A stretch of DNA of 64,000 nt from Neptunomonas qingdaonensis (GCF_900113275.1 NZ_FOOU01000003.1:1-64000); one strand, 5' to 3'. Shown: positions 28,731-38,354, counted from the first letter of the stretch. Translations and numbers: made by a program. The notes: generated by a model not told the origin, from the letters alone.

Positions 28731-29918
28731 TCAGGTTAATGAAAGCAGTGCATGTACCAGTTTTTCTGCATGGTAATAGGGCTCGCTTTCAGGCGTAACA
28801 AGGGGAATGTCGATAATCTCGATGCGCTTCGCTGCTAATTGCTGTTTGGTATTACTGTCTATGTGTGTAAAGCGCGCATCCAGCAGGATAATGTTGATGC
28901 TCTGATCATCACGCGTATCCGGTTGTTGGCTTTTCAGGTATTTGAGTAACTGTTGAATGGCTTGTGTCGTTGATATGCCATAGAGCTCCGGGTCTTGTCC
29001 CAGATTAGGGATATAAACTTTTGGGCAGGTATTTCGTTGGATGGATTCAGTAACGCCTATGGGCAATAAATTGGCAAGGATGCTGCTATAGAAGCTGCCT
29101 GGAGGGTAGCAGATAAGATCCGCTTGCTGAATGAAGTCAGCCAGTTTGCCGCTGAGTTGGCACTGTGTCTGTTGATAGTTGTCCGGGTCACTGCTTAGGC
29201 TGATATCCATGATTCTGGATTCCAGTGGTGCCGCTTCTTTTCCGGTAATCCGGTGTTGACCGACAATAGACCGCCCGTCTTCCAGGTGCGCTGTTAAGTG
29301 CAGGCTCTCTTCTGTAATAGCGTGTACTTCACCTAATGTATTGATCAGTTTACTCAGCAGGAAAATAACCGGCTCGAGTTGCTGGTGGTGGGTAACATAA
29401 CCACCGGCAATTAATAAATTACCAATACTGGCTCCACGCAGATCGAAGTGAGCGGGCATTTCATCGATGAAAAATTTTAATAAACTGCGTACCAAGTCTC
29501 TCATCGGCTGCTGAATAGCCAGAATGAGTGGGTGGATACCATCAGCGATGCTGGTGAGCTGCAAGAACAAGTCGGTTTGCGTTGCAGACTCAGGTAGCCG
29601 GTAATTAAACAGGGCATAAATGGCGGGGTTACCTGTCACTGTTTCATCCGCTAGCGCGAGTAAGCGGCTGCGCAGGTCGCCAATCGCTGGCATATCAAAA
29701 GCATTGCGTAATTTGGCTGAACTGCCGCCTGAATCGAATGCTGTGACCAGGTGTATAGAGTTATGCGTGTAATGCTTGAGGGTACGGCTAACTTGCTTAA
29801 GAGCACTACCGCCTGAAAAAAACAGAACGCGAGGTCCCAGTTCAGGGCTTTTTTGATAGCGGCTGATTCGCATGGGATCCGGTAATATAGCTTGGCGCTG
29901 AATCAGGACCTTATTCAT
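28731..29918 (-). CDS. CofD/YvcK-like protein (2-phospho-lactate transferase fold)
   Basis: 395 residues from the second ATG, which is eight bases from AAGGA; the first ATG (29924) is too close to it. The N-terminus has LFFSGGSALKQVSRTL and TAFDSGGSSAKLR, the phosphate-binding loops of the CofD/UPF0052 family, then MPAIGDLRSRLLALAD and LRGASIGNLLIAGGY. The Ser-rich, 395-residue form resembles the CofD-related proteins described for the GAK system more than Bacillus YvcK, but no HprK-like kinase or ATP-grasp partner is nearby. No F420 genes either. Probable role: phospho-ligand or nucleotide-sugar binding, unknown. Confidence 0.75.
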   Translation of the reverse strand: MNKVLIQRQAILPDPMRISRYQKSPELGPRVLFFSGGSALKQVSRTLKHYTHNSIHLVTAFDSGGSSAKLRNAFDMPAIGDLRSRLLALADETVTGNPAIYALFNYRLPESATQTDLFLQLTSIADGIHPLILAIQQPMRDLVRSLLKFFIDEMPAHFDLRGASIGNLLIAGGYVTHHQQLEPVIFLLSKLINTLGEVHAITEESLHLTAHLEDGRSIVGQHRITGKEAAPLESRIMDISLSSDPDNYQQTQCQLSGKLADFIQQADLICYPPGSFYSSILANLLPIGVTESIQRNTCPKVYIPNLGQDPELYGISTTQAIQQLLKYLKSQQPDTRDDQSINIILLDARFTHIDSNTKQQLAAKRIEIIDIPLVTPESEPYYHAEKLVHALLSLT

Positions 29919-30095
29919 CTTCATAATCCTTTAAGAACAGAATAGATCTGCACTGTTGAAAAGCCATGATTATCAACCCCATATAGGGAATCTATGCTGA
30001 ATGCGTGCGCTGCTGATAAAAATAAAATCAACTGGGGCAATATAATAAGCGAACAACAGCTTATTCTCAGTAGTTATTTTCTATTCTTAGTATAG

Positions 30096-30121
30096 CTTCA
30101 CTCTAGGCTTTCACTTTAGGC
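30096..30121. repeat. Two-copy 13-bp tandem repeat in a divergent promoter region
   Basis: CTTCACTCTAGGC then TTTCACTTTAGGC (11 of 13 identical). The 282-bp gap 29919-30200 between divergent genes otherwise shows only AT-rich promoter-like sequence. Confidence 0.55.
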
Positions 30122-30200
30122 GTGCTACTATCGTAGATGAAGCGGGTAATATTTATGCTGCGTCTGACGAACGCTTTTCTAAATAGCTGCGGAACTAAAA

Positions 30201-31286
30201 TTGAAAACTATATTGAAGTATCTGACCCTTGCGGGTCGGCCTTCTGGCATTAAAGAAAAAGATTTTCGTCGTTTCGTTATTGTGACCATGTTGAGTTTGT
30301 TTGCCGGGCTAGTCCATCTGGCGCTTATCCCGGTATTTGTTCATATTGGTGCAACCGAGATGGCGCTGGTTAATGTTGCCAGCGTCGTGGCGTGGGTTTA
30401 TGGGTTATTCCTTAATGCTAAAGGTAAGCATGCCAGTGCTATATTACTGATATGTACTGAGGTATGGACTCATTCAGTATTAGCGGCTATGTATCTGGGT
30501 TTGGATGTGGGATTTCAGCATTATTTATGGGCAACTGCCGCTTTAGCTATTCTAAATACACGGCTCAATTTCTTTTATGCTTCTCTGTATAGTTTTTCAT
30601 TTGTACTGACGTTTGCCTTGCTCTACTTAGTATTTGGTGATGTTCAATATGACTATAAATATAGTGAATATCTTGATGCAGTACATTTCATTAATATTAT
30701 GATTGCAGGCATTCCTTTTATTATTTCCATTACGGTAATCCGCTTAATAACGGTTACGCAGGAAGCTCATATGTCAAAACTGGCTTCTTTGGATAGTCTT
30801 ACCGGCTTATATAATCGGCGTATGGCAACTGAGATTGCTACTAAAATTCTGCAGCAAGCTTCAAGAACCGGCGAATCTGTGAGCGTGGTTTTGGGGGATA
30901 TTGATTACTTTAAGAAGGTTAATGATACCTTTGGTCACGCTGAAGGCGATCATGTGCTGTCTGAAGTGGCTTTGTTTTTTCGCTCGAAATTACGCGATGC
31001 CGATATCATCGCCCGGTGGGGAGGCGAGGAGTTTTTGATTGTCTTGTTTGGAGTAGATGGTAAATCCGCGTGTAAAAAAATAGATGCGGTACGTCAGTCT
31101 TTCGAGCAGGAGATCAAGCTATCTAGTGATGATAGTTATGTGCTTAGGATGAGCTTTGGTGTAGTGGAATACCAGTCCGGATTTACGCTGGGTGAATGTC
31201 TGAAGCGTGCCGATGATGCTTTATATATGAGTAAACACCGGGGGCGTAATCAAGTAACTTTAGCGTCTGGTCCGGATACAGGTTAA
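30201..31286 (+). CDS. Membrane-bound diguanylate cyclase
   Basis: 361 residues from a TTG start preceded by GGAAC. Residues ~25-190 contain five to six hydrophobic helices with no known sensor family named. The C-terminal GGDEF domain (~200-355) has LDSLTGLYNRR, DIDYFKKVNDTFGH and the active-site signature RWGGEEF, so it should make cyclic-di-GMP. There is no RxxD inhibitory site visible five residues before the signature (KLRDADIIARWGGEEF has RDAD slightly upstream, which could be one). Divergent from the CofD-like gene. Confidence 0.9.
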   Translation: MKTILKYLTLAGRPSGIKEKDFRRFVIVTMLSLFAGLVHLALIPVFVHIGATEMALVNVASVVAWVYGLFLNAKGKHASAILLICTEVWTHSVLAAMYLGLDVGFQHYLWATAALAILNTRLNFFYASLYSFSFVLTFALLYLVFGDVQYDYKYSEYLDAVHFINIMIAGIPFIISITVIRLITVTQEAHMSKLASLDSLTGLYNRRMATEIATKILQQASRTGESVSVVLGDIDYFKKVNDTFGHAEGDHVLSEVALFFRSKLRDADIIARWGGEEFLIVLFGVDGKSACKKIDAVRQSFEQEIKLSSDDSYVLRMSFGVVEYQSGFTLGECLKRADDALYMSKHRGRNQVTLASGPDTG

Positions 31287-31321
31287 GACTAACGCCCAAC
31301 CCCGCATATTAATTGATTTGG

Positions 31322-31356
31322 TGTATAATCTTGCCACACTTAGGCTCAACCGAGCC
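31322..31356 (+). promoter_or_regulatory. Likely sigma-70 promoter and leader stem of the fumarase gene
   Basis: TGTATAATC at 31322-31330 gives a consensus -10 (TATAAT at 31324); the -35 is poor. A small stem GGCTC-AACC-GAGCC follows at 31343-31356, within the expected leader. Confidence 0.5.
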
Positions 31357-31394
31357 ATACCATGATCAAGAACCTGAGCAGTGGAGAGCCTCGT

Positions 31395-32903
31395 ATGAGC
31401 GTTATTCGCCAAGACGATTTTATCAGTAGCATCGAAGATGCATTGCAGTTTATTTCCTATTACCACCCGCTTGATTTCATCAAAGGGGTGCACGAAGCCT
31501 ACTTAAAAGAAGAGAATCCGGCCGCTAAAGATGCGATGGCTCAAATCCTTATCAATTCGCGTATGTGTGCCGAAGGGCACCGCCCGATTTGTCAGGACAC
31601 GGGTATTGTTACGGTCTTTCTTAAAGTCGGTATGGACGTTAAGTGGGATGCCAAAATGGGTGTGACCGACATGGTCAATGAAGGCGTTCGCCGCGCTTAT
31701 CTGCACCCGGATAATGTACTTCGTGCTTCAATTTTGTCGGACCCTGCTGGTAAACGTCAAAATACCAAAGATAATACGCCGGCTGTGATTCATTACGAGA
31801 TTGTTGAGGGTGGCGACGTTGAAGTTCATATCGCAGCCAAAGGCGGTGGATCTGAAAACAAATCTAAAATGGTGATGTTGAATCCATCCGACAGTATTGT
31901 TGACTGGGTGGTTAAAACCCTGCCTACCATGGGGGCTGGTTGGTGTCCGCCAGGCATGTTAGGAATAGGTATCGGTGGTACGGCTGAGAAAGCAGCAGTA
32001 TTAGCGAAAGAGTCCTTGATGGGCTCTATCGATATTCACGAACTACGCGAGCGTGGTCCGAAGAACCGTATCGAAGAGTTACGTCTTGAAATTATGGATG
32101 CAGTCAATGCGTTGGGCATAGGTGCGCAAGGATTGGGCGGTCTGACAACTGTCCTTGATGTGAAGATCATGGATTATCCTACTCATGCGGCTTCATTGCC
32201 GGTAGCGATGATTCCTAACTGTGCTGCGACTCGTCATACTCACTTTACACTGAATGGGAATGGTCCTGCGGTGCTGACTCCGCCGAGTCTTGATGACTGG
32301 CCACAAGTGACGTTTGAAGTAGGTGCAACTACGCGTCGGGTTAATCTGGATGAGATCACCCCAGAAGATGTGAAGGACTGGAAAGTAGGCGAAACGGTTC
32401 TGCTGAACGGCAAGATGCTAACCGGCCGTGATGCAGCGCATAAGCGTATGATCGAGATGCTGAATAACGGTGAAGAGCTTCCGGTTGATTTGAAAGGTCG
32501 CTTTATCTACTACGTTGGCCCGGTTGATCCTGTTGCTGGCGAAGTGGTGGGTCCTGCCGGCCCAACAACCGCTACACGTATGGATAAATTCACACGTCAG
32601 ATTCTGGAAAGTACCGGCTTGCTGGGTATGATTGGTAAGTCGGAGCGAGGCCCTGTTGCTATTGAGGCAATTAAAGACAATCAGGCCGTTTACCTGATGG
32701 CAGTGGGCGGTGCGGCGTACCTCGTTTCTAAAGCGATTATCGGTGCTAAAGTACTGGCATTTCCAGAGATGGGGATGGAAGCTATCTATGAGTTTGAAGT
32801 AAAAGATATGCCAGTGACCGTTGCTGTTGATACGAATGGCCAGTCTGTGCACAACACGGGTCCAGCAAAATGGAAAGATATTATTGCTGCTAAGCAAGTC
32901 TAA
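31395..32903 (+). CDS. Class I (iron-sulfur) fumarate hydratase
   Basis: 502 residues from the ATG with GGAG nine bases upstream; the frame opens 11 codons earlier. It is the fused alpha-beta class I fumarase typical of Pseudomonas and relatives. Candidate 4Fe-4S ligands are Cys66 (PICQDTGIVTVF), the Cys in GWCPPGMLG and that in NCAATRHTHF. The C-terminal beta domain contains YYVGPVDPV and GPTTATRMDKF. It interconverts fumarate and malate in the TCA cycle and is oxygen-sensitive. Stand-alone gene with its own promoter and terminator. Confidence 0.94.
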   Translation: MSVIRQDDFISSIEDALQFISYYHPLDFIKGVHEAYLKEENPAAKDAMAQILINSRMCAEGHRPICQDTGIVTVFLKVGMDVKWDAKMGVTDMVNEGVRRAYLHPDNVLRASILSDPAGKRQNTKDNTPAVIHYEIVEGGDVEVHIAAKGGGSENKSKMVMLNPSDSIVDWVVKTLPTMGAGWCPPGMLGIGIGGTAEKAAVLAKESLMGSIDIHELRERGPKNRIEELRLEIMDAVNALGIGAQGLGGLTTVLDVKIMDYPTHAASLPVAMIPNCAATRHTHFTLNGNGPAVLTPPSLDDWPQVTFEVGATTRRVNLDEITPEDVKDWKVGETVLLNGKMLTGRDAAHKRMIEMLNNGEELPVDLKGRFIYYVGPVDPVAGEVVGPAGPTTATRMDKFTRQILESTGLLGMIGKSERGPVAIEAIKDNQAVYLMAVGGAAYLVSKAIIGAKVLAFPEMGMEAIYEFEVKDMPVTVAVDTNGQSVHNTGPAKWKDIIAAKQV

Positions 32904-32917
32904 CCTTTTACTCGTTA

Positions 32918-32943
32918 TAAAAGCGGCTTCTGCCGCTTTTTTA
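32918..32943 (+). terminator. Terminator between fumarase and the CHASE2 gene
   Basis: AAGCGGC-TTCT-GCCGCTT followed by T tract, between convergent genes; the opposite strand also ends in T residues. Confidence 0.9.
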
Positions 32944-32947
32944 TTGT

Positions 32948-34585
32948 TTATTCCGCGTCGCTATTATAAAGACAATTTCCCCCTTGTAAGTGAGCTTTGG
33001 AAAGCGCCTTTAAGCTTTTCAGGACGAATGCATCCATGCTGGCATTTTGGGCTGATGGGCTGGTCACATGAAATGTAGTGATACCTGCGCTGACCGTAAT
33101 GTATTTAGCCGAATCCGATCCCGTATGCTCAATTTGTAAATCTTCAATATCTTTGCGTATTTTTTCCGCTATAGAGAGAGCAATATGATTCGGTGTGATG
33201 GGCAGTAAGATGGCGAATGTGTCGTTGTCATAGCGTGCCACTAAATCACGGGTTTTACGTTTATGGCTTTGCAATATAGGACTGATACGTGCAAGTAACC
33301 AGTCACCCCTCTCGGGACCAAAAGTATCAATGAAACGTTTGAAATAATCGATCTCTATCAGAATTAAAGAGAGCGGTGTGCGTTTTCGAAGACTTTGCTC
33401 CCACTCTAATTGTAATGTTTCTTCAAACATCCGGTGGTTAGACAGGTCGGTGATATTGTCATTGCGATGCTCCATCCCGGCTCGATTCAGCATTCTTGCA
33501 ATCAGCATGATGAAGACCAGACTTACCCCGCCAAAAGCGGGCGCTATCGGCAGCCAGTAACCGTAATGAACCGCGACTACCGGTAGCATGAATACACCGA
33601 GGCAGGTCACTGTGCTGATACGTCTGATCAGTGGGAAACGAGCTAAAAAGAACAAAACGCTGTAGAGCAGTGCGCTAATCAGTACGGCATAGGATACGCC
33701 CCAAATTGACAAAATAGGCGTTAGTAGGGTGCTGTTGCTGAGTGCGCTATACAGGTTAGCCTGTATGGCTGTGCCGGAAAGCATCTCTCTGCTGTTTTGA
33801 TAGGGTGCGAGAAACTTGGGTTCCAATCCGGTGGCTTCTATTCCGACCAATACCGTTTTGTTGTCAAACGTATCAGTAACACTATTATTTTCAAGTACAT
33901 CGATAAAGCTATAGTGCTGAAATGATTTTGGATTTATTTGAAAGGGCACCAGAACTTCAAGGTCGCGAGTCCATTTGCTACTGATGCCAACGCGTGAAGC
34001 AGGGCTGCGTGTGCCTGGAAGAAAGCCTGAATACTGCGTAGAGCCCTTTAAAACACTCAGCCCGAATGCTGGCCATTGTGGTGAGTCTATACCTGCTTTG
34101 AGGTAGGTGCGACGAACATAACCGTCATTGTCTACCTCGACATCTACATGGCCGAGTGTGCTTCCTGGAATCGCTTTATTCCCCCTGAAAGGGTAGATAA
34201 GAGAACCTCGCTCTGCAAAAATCGGCAGAATGACATTTCCATGTGTTGCTATCGACCGTTTGAGGGCCGCGTCATCTGAATTCGGGCTGATGTCTGGTTC
34301 GACAAAGGCGATGTTGTAACCGATAACCGCTGCGCCGAGCGTGTTGAGCTTTTGAATCATCTCTGCATGCAGTGATCGTGGCCAGGGCCAGCGGCCTAAA
34401 GCTTCAAGGCTTTTATCATCGATATCGATAATAACCAGATTATCCGGAGGCGGGGTCTGCTCTTCTTGGATGAAAAGATCATACAGGATATTTTCCAGAG
34501 TGTGATGTGCAGGCACAAATGCAATCAGCAGCACAAAAGCCTGACAGAGCAGAAAACCGATATCCTTCTGGCGAAACAGATTCAT
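32948..34585 (-). CDS. CHASE2 sensor protein with degenerate GGDEF domain
   Basis: 545 residues from the ATG (MNLFRQKDIGFLLCQ); the open frame starts at a TTG, 34636, inside the upstream gene. One membrane helix, then a periplasmic CHASE2 domain (~45-300: LVIIDIDDKSLEALGRWPWPR is its hallmark) and three more helices (~300-370). The C-terminal GGDEF-like domain keeps the fold (LILIEIDYFKRFIDTFGPERGD) but the signature is replaced: ARYDNDTFAI instead of RxGGDEF. It is therefore unlikely to make c-di-GMP. It starts 17 bp after a LysM-FecR gene, a partnership often seen for CHASE2 proteins. Confidence 0.88.
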   Translation of the reverse strand: MNLFRQKDIGFLLCQAFVLLIAFVPAHHTLENILYDLFIQEEQTPPPDNLVIIDIDDKSLEALGRWPWPRSLHAEMIQKLNTLGAAVIGYNIAFVEPDISPNSDDAALKRSIATHGNVILPIFAERGSLIYPFRGNKAIPGSTLGHVDVEVDNDGYVRRTYLKAGIDSPQWPAFGLSVLKGSTQYSGFLPGTRSPASRVGISSKWTRDLEVLVPFQINPKSFQHYSFIDVLENNSVTDTFDNKTVLVGIEATGLEPKFLAPYQNSREMLSGTAIQANLYSALSNSTLLTPILSIWGVSYAVLISALLYSVLFFLARFPLIRRISTVTCLGVFMLPVVAVHYGYWLPIAPAFGGVSLVFIMLIARMLNRAGMEHRNDNITDLSNHRMFEETLQLEWEQSLRKRTPLSLILIEIDYFKRFIDTFGPERGDWLLARISPILQSHKRKTRDLVARYDNDTFAILLPITPNHIALSIAEKIRKDIEDLQIEHTGSDSAKYITVSAGITTFHVTSPSAQNASMDAFVLKSLKALSKAHLQGGNCLYNSDAE

Positions 34586-34602
34586 CAGGCGGCGCTCATC
34601 TC

Positions 34603-36264
34603 TTATAAGAAAATGGCGATAGTCAATACGCTCCAAATAAACGCAGGAAGATAACTATCAACAGGCACTTCGACTTTTTGTGTGCTGGACCAACTGCCTG
34701 CGTAGTTGTCACTATCAAATCCACGTACGCGCATGTAGTAAGTTCCCGTGTCTGGTTTATTGAAAGTTGCTTCGGCTGAAGTCACATTCAGTTCATCCAC
34801 CAGGTGGGTAAAGTCTTTGTCATTCGCCAGTTGTATCTGATAACGCTCGGAGAAGTCATCTTGTTGCCAGGCAAACCCTAATTCGGTTTTGCTGGTGGTT
34901 GCTTCCTGTAATTCCGGGGTCGCCGGTGTCGGGCGAACGGTGATCGTGTTTGTGTAACCGCTAGGCCCTGTTTTTTGCTTAGCGTTAATGCTGGTGACAC
35001 GCCAGAAATAGGTGCCGGGATCAGCAATGGAGACGCTAATTGTTTGGCTGTTCAGGGTGGAGGCTGGTTGAACGAGTGTGGAAAAATCTTCTTTTACAGA
35101 AAGTTCAAACAGGTATTCTTCAGCTTCTTCTGGTTGTGCCCAAACAAAACTAACGTCGCCAGTGTAAACAGGGTCATTAGAGAAAGGTGATTGGATGGTC
35201 GGTGGGAAAGGGCGGGCGTCGATAGAGAAGTGTTGTAATGACTCCAGCCCCTGAAGCCCGTTGGTGTCAGTTGCACGTACCATCAACCAATACTGGCCAT
35301 CTGCCAGAGTCGCAGGGATGTTCAGTTTAGGTGGTTGCCCCAGATTATCCAGCAGAATGCGCTGGAATTCTGGCTGATCGGATAGTTGGCTACGATAGGA
35401 CGTCGCACCTTTGATCAGGCCCCAACTGAGCCTGGCCGGAAGGTAGCGGATGGTATCAATCGCAGGCACAGCCGGAGCCGCTAATAAGCGTATTGGTTTT
35501 TGCGGCGGCGAGTTTTTTGCCGTCAAAGTACCAAAATTCTGAGGTACTTTTGTCCGACCAAGGTTGTTTTCTACATCTACTTTACCTTGTGTTACTTCCG
35601 TTGCTGTCAGGCTCTGGTCGGCACGCACACGATACACAGTACCGCGGGTAGTGGCAAAAGCAGAAGGTGTTTCAATAACGAAGCGAGATCCCGGGACTTT
35701 TTCAGGATTGGCGCGCACTTGTGCTTCACCTGCTTTGAGCAGGACTTTGATATCAATAACATTTTTCTTTGAACCAATGATACTTGCCTGATTGATGATG
35801 AACTCACTTTCAGGGTTGAGTAAAATTTGAGTGTCATCTTCAAATTTCAATAATACACTGGCATTGGTTCCGGTTTGGATCTGGTCACCGACTTGTAACA
35901 CCTGATCTTTGAGTGGTTGCCCTGACTGATCATTAGCGCTGATTAGGGTGACGGGGCCGGATACTTCAATCAGCTGAATCGTTGCCGGGCGTTGTTGGAT
36001 CATGGACGTTGGTATGCGTAAAATGGTGCCCGCAGCCATGAGGCGGTCGTTGTCTACATTATTCAGGCGTTCAACTGTTTGCCAGCTACGCCAATCTGTT
36101 AATAATTCGTGAGCAATTTTCCAAATATGATCACCAGGTTGCATCTCATATTCCCAGACACTCTCTTCGGCGCGCGAAGCAGGGCTCATAAGCATGCAGA
36201 GTAGGGTTATGAAGGTCACCAGTTTGGGCAATTTTGAACTATTTTTGACGACAAAGTTAAACAT
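34603..36264 (-). CDS. Secreted LysM-FecR protein with fibronectin-like repeats
   Basis: 553 residues with a signal peptide (LVTFITLLCMLMSPASRA). Order: LysM (~35-85, YEMQPGDHIWKIAHELL), which binds peptidoglycan; FecR domain (~100-225, IETPSAFATTRGTVYRVR); then two or three beta-sandwich repeats of fibronectin-III character (~260-535, YWLMVRATDTNG, YFWRVTSINA, YYMRVRGFDSD). It ends with a short hydrophobic stretch. An ATG four codons upstream (36276) is equally possible. It precedes and probably shares a transcript with the CHASE2 gene: a plausible envelope-bound sensing pair. No sigma factor is adjacent. Confidence 0.85.
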   Translation of the reverse strand: MFNFVVKNSSKLPKLVTFITLLCMLMSPASRAEESVWEYEMQPGDHIWKIAHELLTDWRSWQTVERLNNVDNDRLMAAGTILRIPTSMIQQRPATIQLIEVSGPVTLISANDQSGQPLKDQVLQVGDQIQTGTNASVLLKFEDDTQILLNPESEFIINQASIIGSKKNVIDIKVLLKAGEAQVRANPEKVPGSRFVIETPSAFATTRGTVYRVRADQSLTATEVTQGKVDVENNLGRTKVPQNFGTLTAKNSPPQKPIRLLAAPAVPAIDTIRYLPARLSWGLIKGATSYRSQLSDQPEFQRILLDNLGQPPKLNIPATLADGQYWLMVRATDTNGLQGLESLQHFSIDARPFPPTIQSPFSNDPVYTGDVSFVWAQPEEAEEYLFELSVKEDFSTLVQPASTLNSQTISVSIADPGTYFWRVTSINAKQKTGPSGYTNTITVRPTPATPELQEATTSKTELGFAWQQDDFSERYQIQLANDKDFTHLVDELNVTSAEATFNKPDTGTYYMRVRGFDSDNYAGSWSSTQKVEVPVDSYLPAFIWSVLTIAIFL

Positions 36265-36352
36265 TTTACAGACCATTTGACGTATTTGGGCGCAATTATA
36301 CCAGCCTTTATCCTCTTAACGACAGTTGTCAGCCCTGATTATTCATTCTCCG

Positions 36353-37351
36353 TTAAGACTGGGGGCTTTTGATGATAGAAATCAGCTTTTTTTCAATGTC
36401 GTCCCAATCCATCGCTGTCTGGCTAATGATTTCGAGTCGGGAGTCTCTTCTCCAGGCGATAGGCTGGGTGGTAGTTTCATCTGCAGCGCGGTTATACAAG
36501 ACACGTGCGTGTCCAATTCGAAACACACCTTTTAAGCGCCAGACAGCCTGCAGAGAATTAAAAAATGCGAGTAAATTGTCATGATCAAACTGATCATCGG
36601 GATGAAAAACCCATCCGCAGCTAAAGACTTCCGGATGACTGCCTATTCGTCTGACGGGTTTGCTCGGTTCCGCTAAAAACAGCGCTGCCGGGGCTGCTGA
36701 TGATCTGTTTCCTTTATGTGCATCCGGGTAGCAAGCTGTCAGTTCACTATTGCGATGTTGATCTAATAATTGAATCGGGAAATCACTTTGTATCGCTTGA
36801 ACAATCTGCTGCTTTGGCGGAAACATTTGCTCCGAAAGTTGCTGAGCTTCGTCAACCTGATCTTGTGTGGCAAGATCGCATTTATTCAGAACAACAATAT
36901 CCGCCAGATTTAACTGATCAATAAAAGCCTGGTGCCGCAGTACTTCAGGTTGCTCCAGAACACGTGGATCAAGTAAGCAGATAATGCTGCGTAGGGTCAG
37001 AACATCACGGAATGATTCGCTTTGAAGTATGTCAATTAATCCTTCAGGATGGCCTAATCCTGTCGGTTCGATAATGACCCGATCCGGTTTAGTACGACGT
37101 ATCAGCATGGCGAGATTGATGGTTAATGCGGGTCCGAGGGCGCAACACACACAGCCACCGGCAATCTCTTTGATCTTTATGCCTGCCTGGTCAGGTAACA
37201 TACTTTCATCAATGCCAACCTGGCCAAATTCGTTAACGACAATAGCCCAGGTTTCATTTTCAGGTTTTTGTTTGATGAGTTGATTTAGCGCAGTTGTTTT
37301 ACCAACGCCAAGGAAGCCGGTAATAATATTGGTGGGGATGTTTGATAGCAT
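36353..37351 (-). CDS. CobW/YjiA-type G3E GTPase
   Basis: 332 residues. P-loop GFLGVGKTT at ~12-20, Walker B/switch region VVNEFGQVGID, metal motif GGCVCCA (CxCC, ~67-71), IEPTGLGHP and NKCD for guanine. The C-terminal CobW_C domain is at ~235-320. G3E GTPases deliver metals (zinc, cobalt, nickel) to client proteins; the CxCC motif binds zinc. Client unknown. The next gene upstream on this strand is a small protein ending 75 bp before it; likely co-transcribed. No Zur site recognised. Confidence 0.9.
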   Translation of the reverse strand: MLSNIPTNIITGFLGVGKTTALNQLIKQKPENETWAIVVNEFGQVGIDESMLPDQAGIKIKEIAGGCVCCALGPALTINLAMLIRRTKPDRVIIEPTGLGHPEGLIDILQSESFRDVLTLRSIICLLDPRVLEQPEVLRHQAFIDQLNLADIVVLNKCDLATQDQVDEAQQLSEQMFPPKQQIVQAIQSDFPIQLLDQHRNSELTACYPDAHKGNRSSAAPAALFLAEPSKPVRRIGSHPEVFSCGWVFHPDDQFDHDNLLAFFNSLQAVWRLKGVFRIGHARVLYNRAADETTTQPIAWRRDSRLEIISQTAMDWDDIEKKLISIIKSPQS

Positions 37352-37426
37352 GAAAGAAGTTCACGATGTTATAAAATAACAATTCTCGGCGATCATGCTA
37401 TTGAATTCAATCCTTATTCGGTGATG

Positions 37427-37744
37427 TTACTGCTCTAATAAACGTTTTTGCGCAGCTAAGTACTCGGGCATCGGGCCAGTATCCTGAAATATTTCATCGC
37501 CATCTTCAACGCGAATGACTTTTTTACCGGGCACATAAGGCATTTTGGCTTCAAGCTCGTTGAGGGCTTCATGAATTAATGTAGCGATTATCTGTTTTTC
37601 TGGAAGTTTATAAATTTCAGCTAACGCGGCTAGTCTTACTACGTCTGCTTGATTTATCGATAAAGTTACTTCAGTTTGTTCACTGACTTTAGCGACATGC
37701 TCTTCCCATGATTGTAGAAGTTTGGATAGACTTTGGCTTCCCAT
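37427..37744 (-). CDS. Conserved hypothetical protein, 105 residues
   Basis: Start supported by AGGAG six bases before the ATG. Residues ~25-65 (TLSINQADVVRLAALAEIYKLPEKQIIATLIHEALNELE) look like a strand-helix-helix, RHH-type DNA-binding or dimerisation segment; residues ~66-105 are a polar tail (YVPGKKVIRVEDGDEIFQDTGPMPEYLAAQKRLLEQ). No Cys and no membrane segment. It lies directly upstream of the G3E GTPase on the same strand. Possible regulator; not recognised as a characterised family. Confidence 0.7.
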   Translation of the reverse strand: MGSQSLSKLLQSWEEHVAKVSEQTEVTLSINQADVVRLAALAEIYKLPEKQIIATLIHEALNELEAKMPYVPGKKVIRVEDGDEIFQDTGPMPEYLAAQKRLLEQ

Positions 37745-37906
37745 GTAACCGCTCCTGAGCTTTTATAGTTGCAATATCAGTATAGCGCTAACGACTAAAT
37801 TAGCTAAAGTTTTTTGGAACATCCTTACTAAATAGCGGTGTTTAGTCAAATCGCTTTTATTTATAGTATGGCGGCATAATTTTTTGATGATTTTTAGGGG
37901 TAATGG

Positions 37907-38353
37907 ATGGCTAAAGTTAAGTTTCTGGTAGGTTCCACTTATGGTAATGCGCAACAGATGGCAGATGAGGCTTGTGAGGAATTAAATCAGTTAGGGCATC
38001 AATGTGAAGTGTTTAACCATCCTTGCATTGATGATGTCATCGGCGAAGATACAGACGTGCTTATTATCTGTTCAGCAACGATCGGAGAAGGCGATATTCC
38101 TGATAATTTGTTGCCTCTGTATTCTCAGTTAAGCGACCAAAGTCCGTTACTGCCTCATGTGAAATATGCCGTGATTGCGTTAGGTGATAGCTCTTATGAT
38201 AATTTTGCGGATGGCGGTCGGCAAATGAATGAGCTGATGCATGAGTTGCAAGCTGTCAGTGTGCAGGAGATGTTATTGATCGATGCGTGTGAGACGCCAG
38301 ATCCGGAAGAGGCTGTCTTAGAGTGGATCCGTTTATTGCATCCTAAACTCTGA
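37907..38353 (+). CDS. Flavodoxin-like (MioC-type) protein
   Basis: 148 residues. FMN-phosphate loop GSTYGNAQQMAD (~8-19), CSATIGEGDIPDN (~57-69) and LGDSSYDNFADGGRQM (~94-109), as in MioC/short-chain flavodoxins. It would carry electrons through bound FMN in the cytoplasm. AGGGG precedes the ATG. Stop codon is one base from that of the convergent GGDEF-EAL gene. Partner reductase not identifiable here. Confidence 0.88.
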   Translation: MAKVKFLVGSTYGNAQQMADEACEELNQLGHQCEVFNHPCIDDVIGEDTDVLIICSATIGEGDIPDNLLPLYSQLSDQSPLLPHVKYAVIALGDSSYDNFADGGRQMNELMHELQAVSVQEMLLIDACETPDPEEAVLEWIRLLHPKL

Positions 38354-38354
38354 C

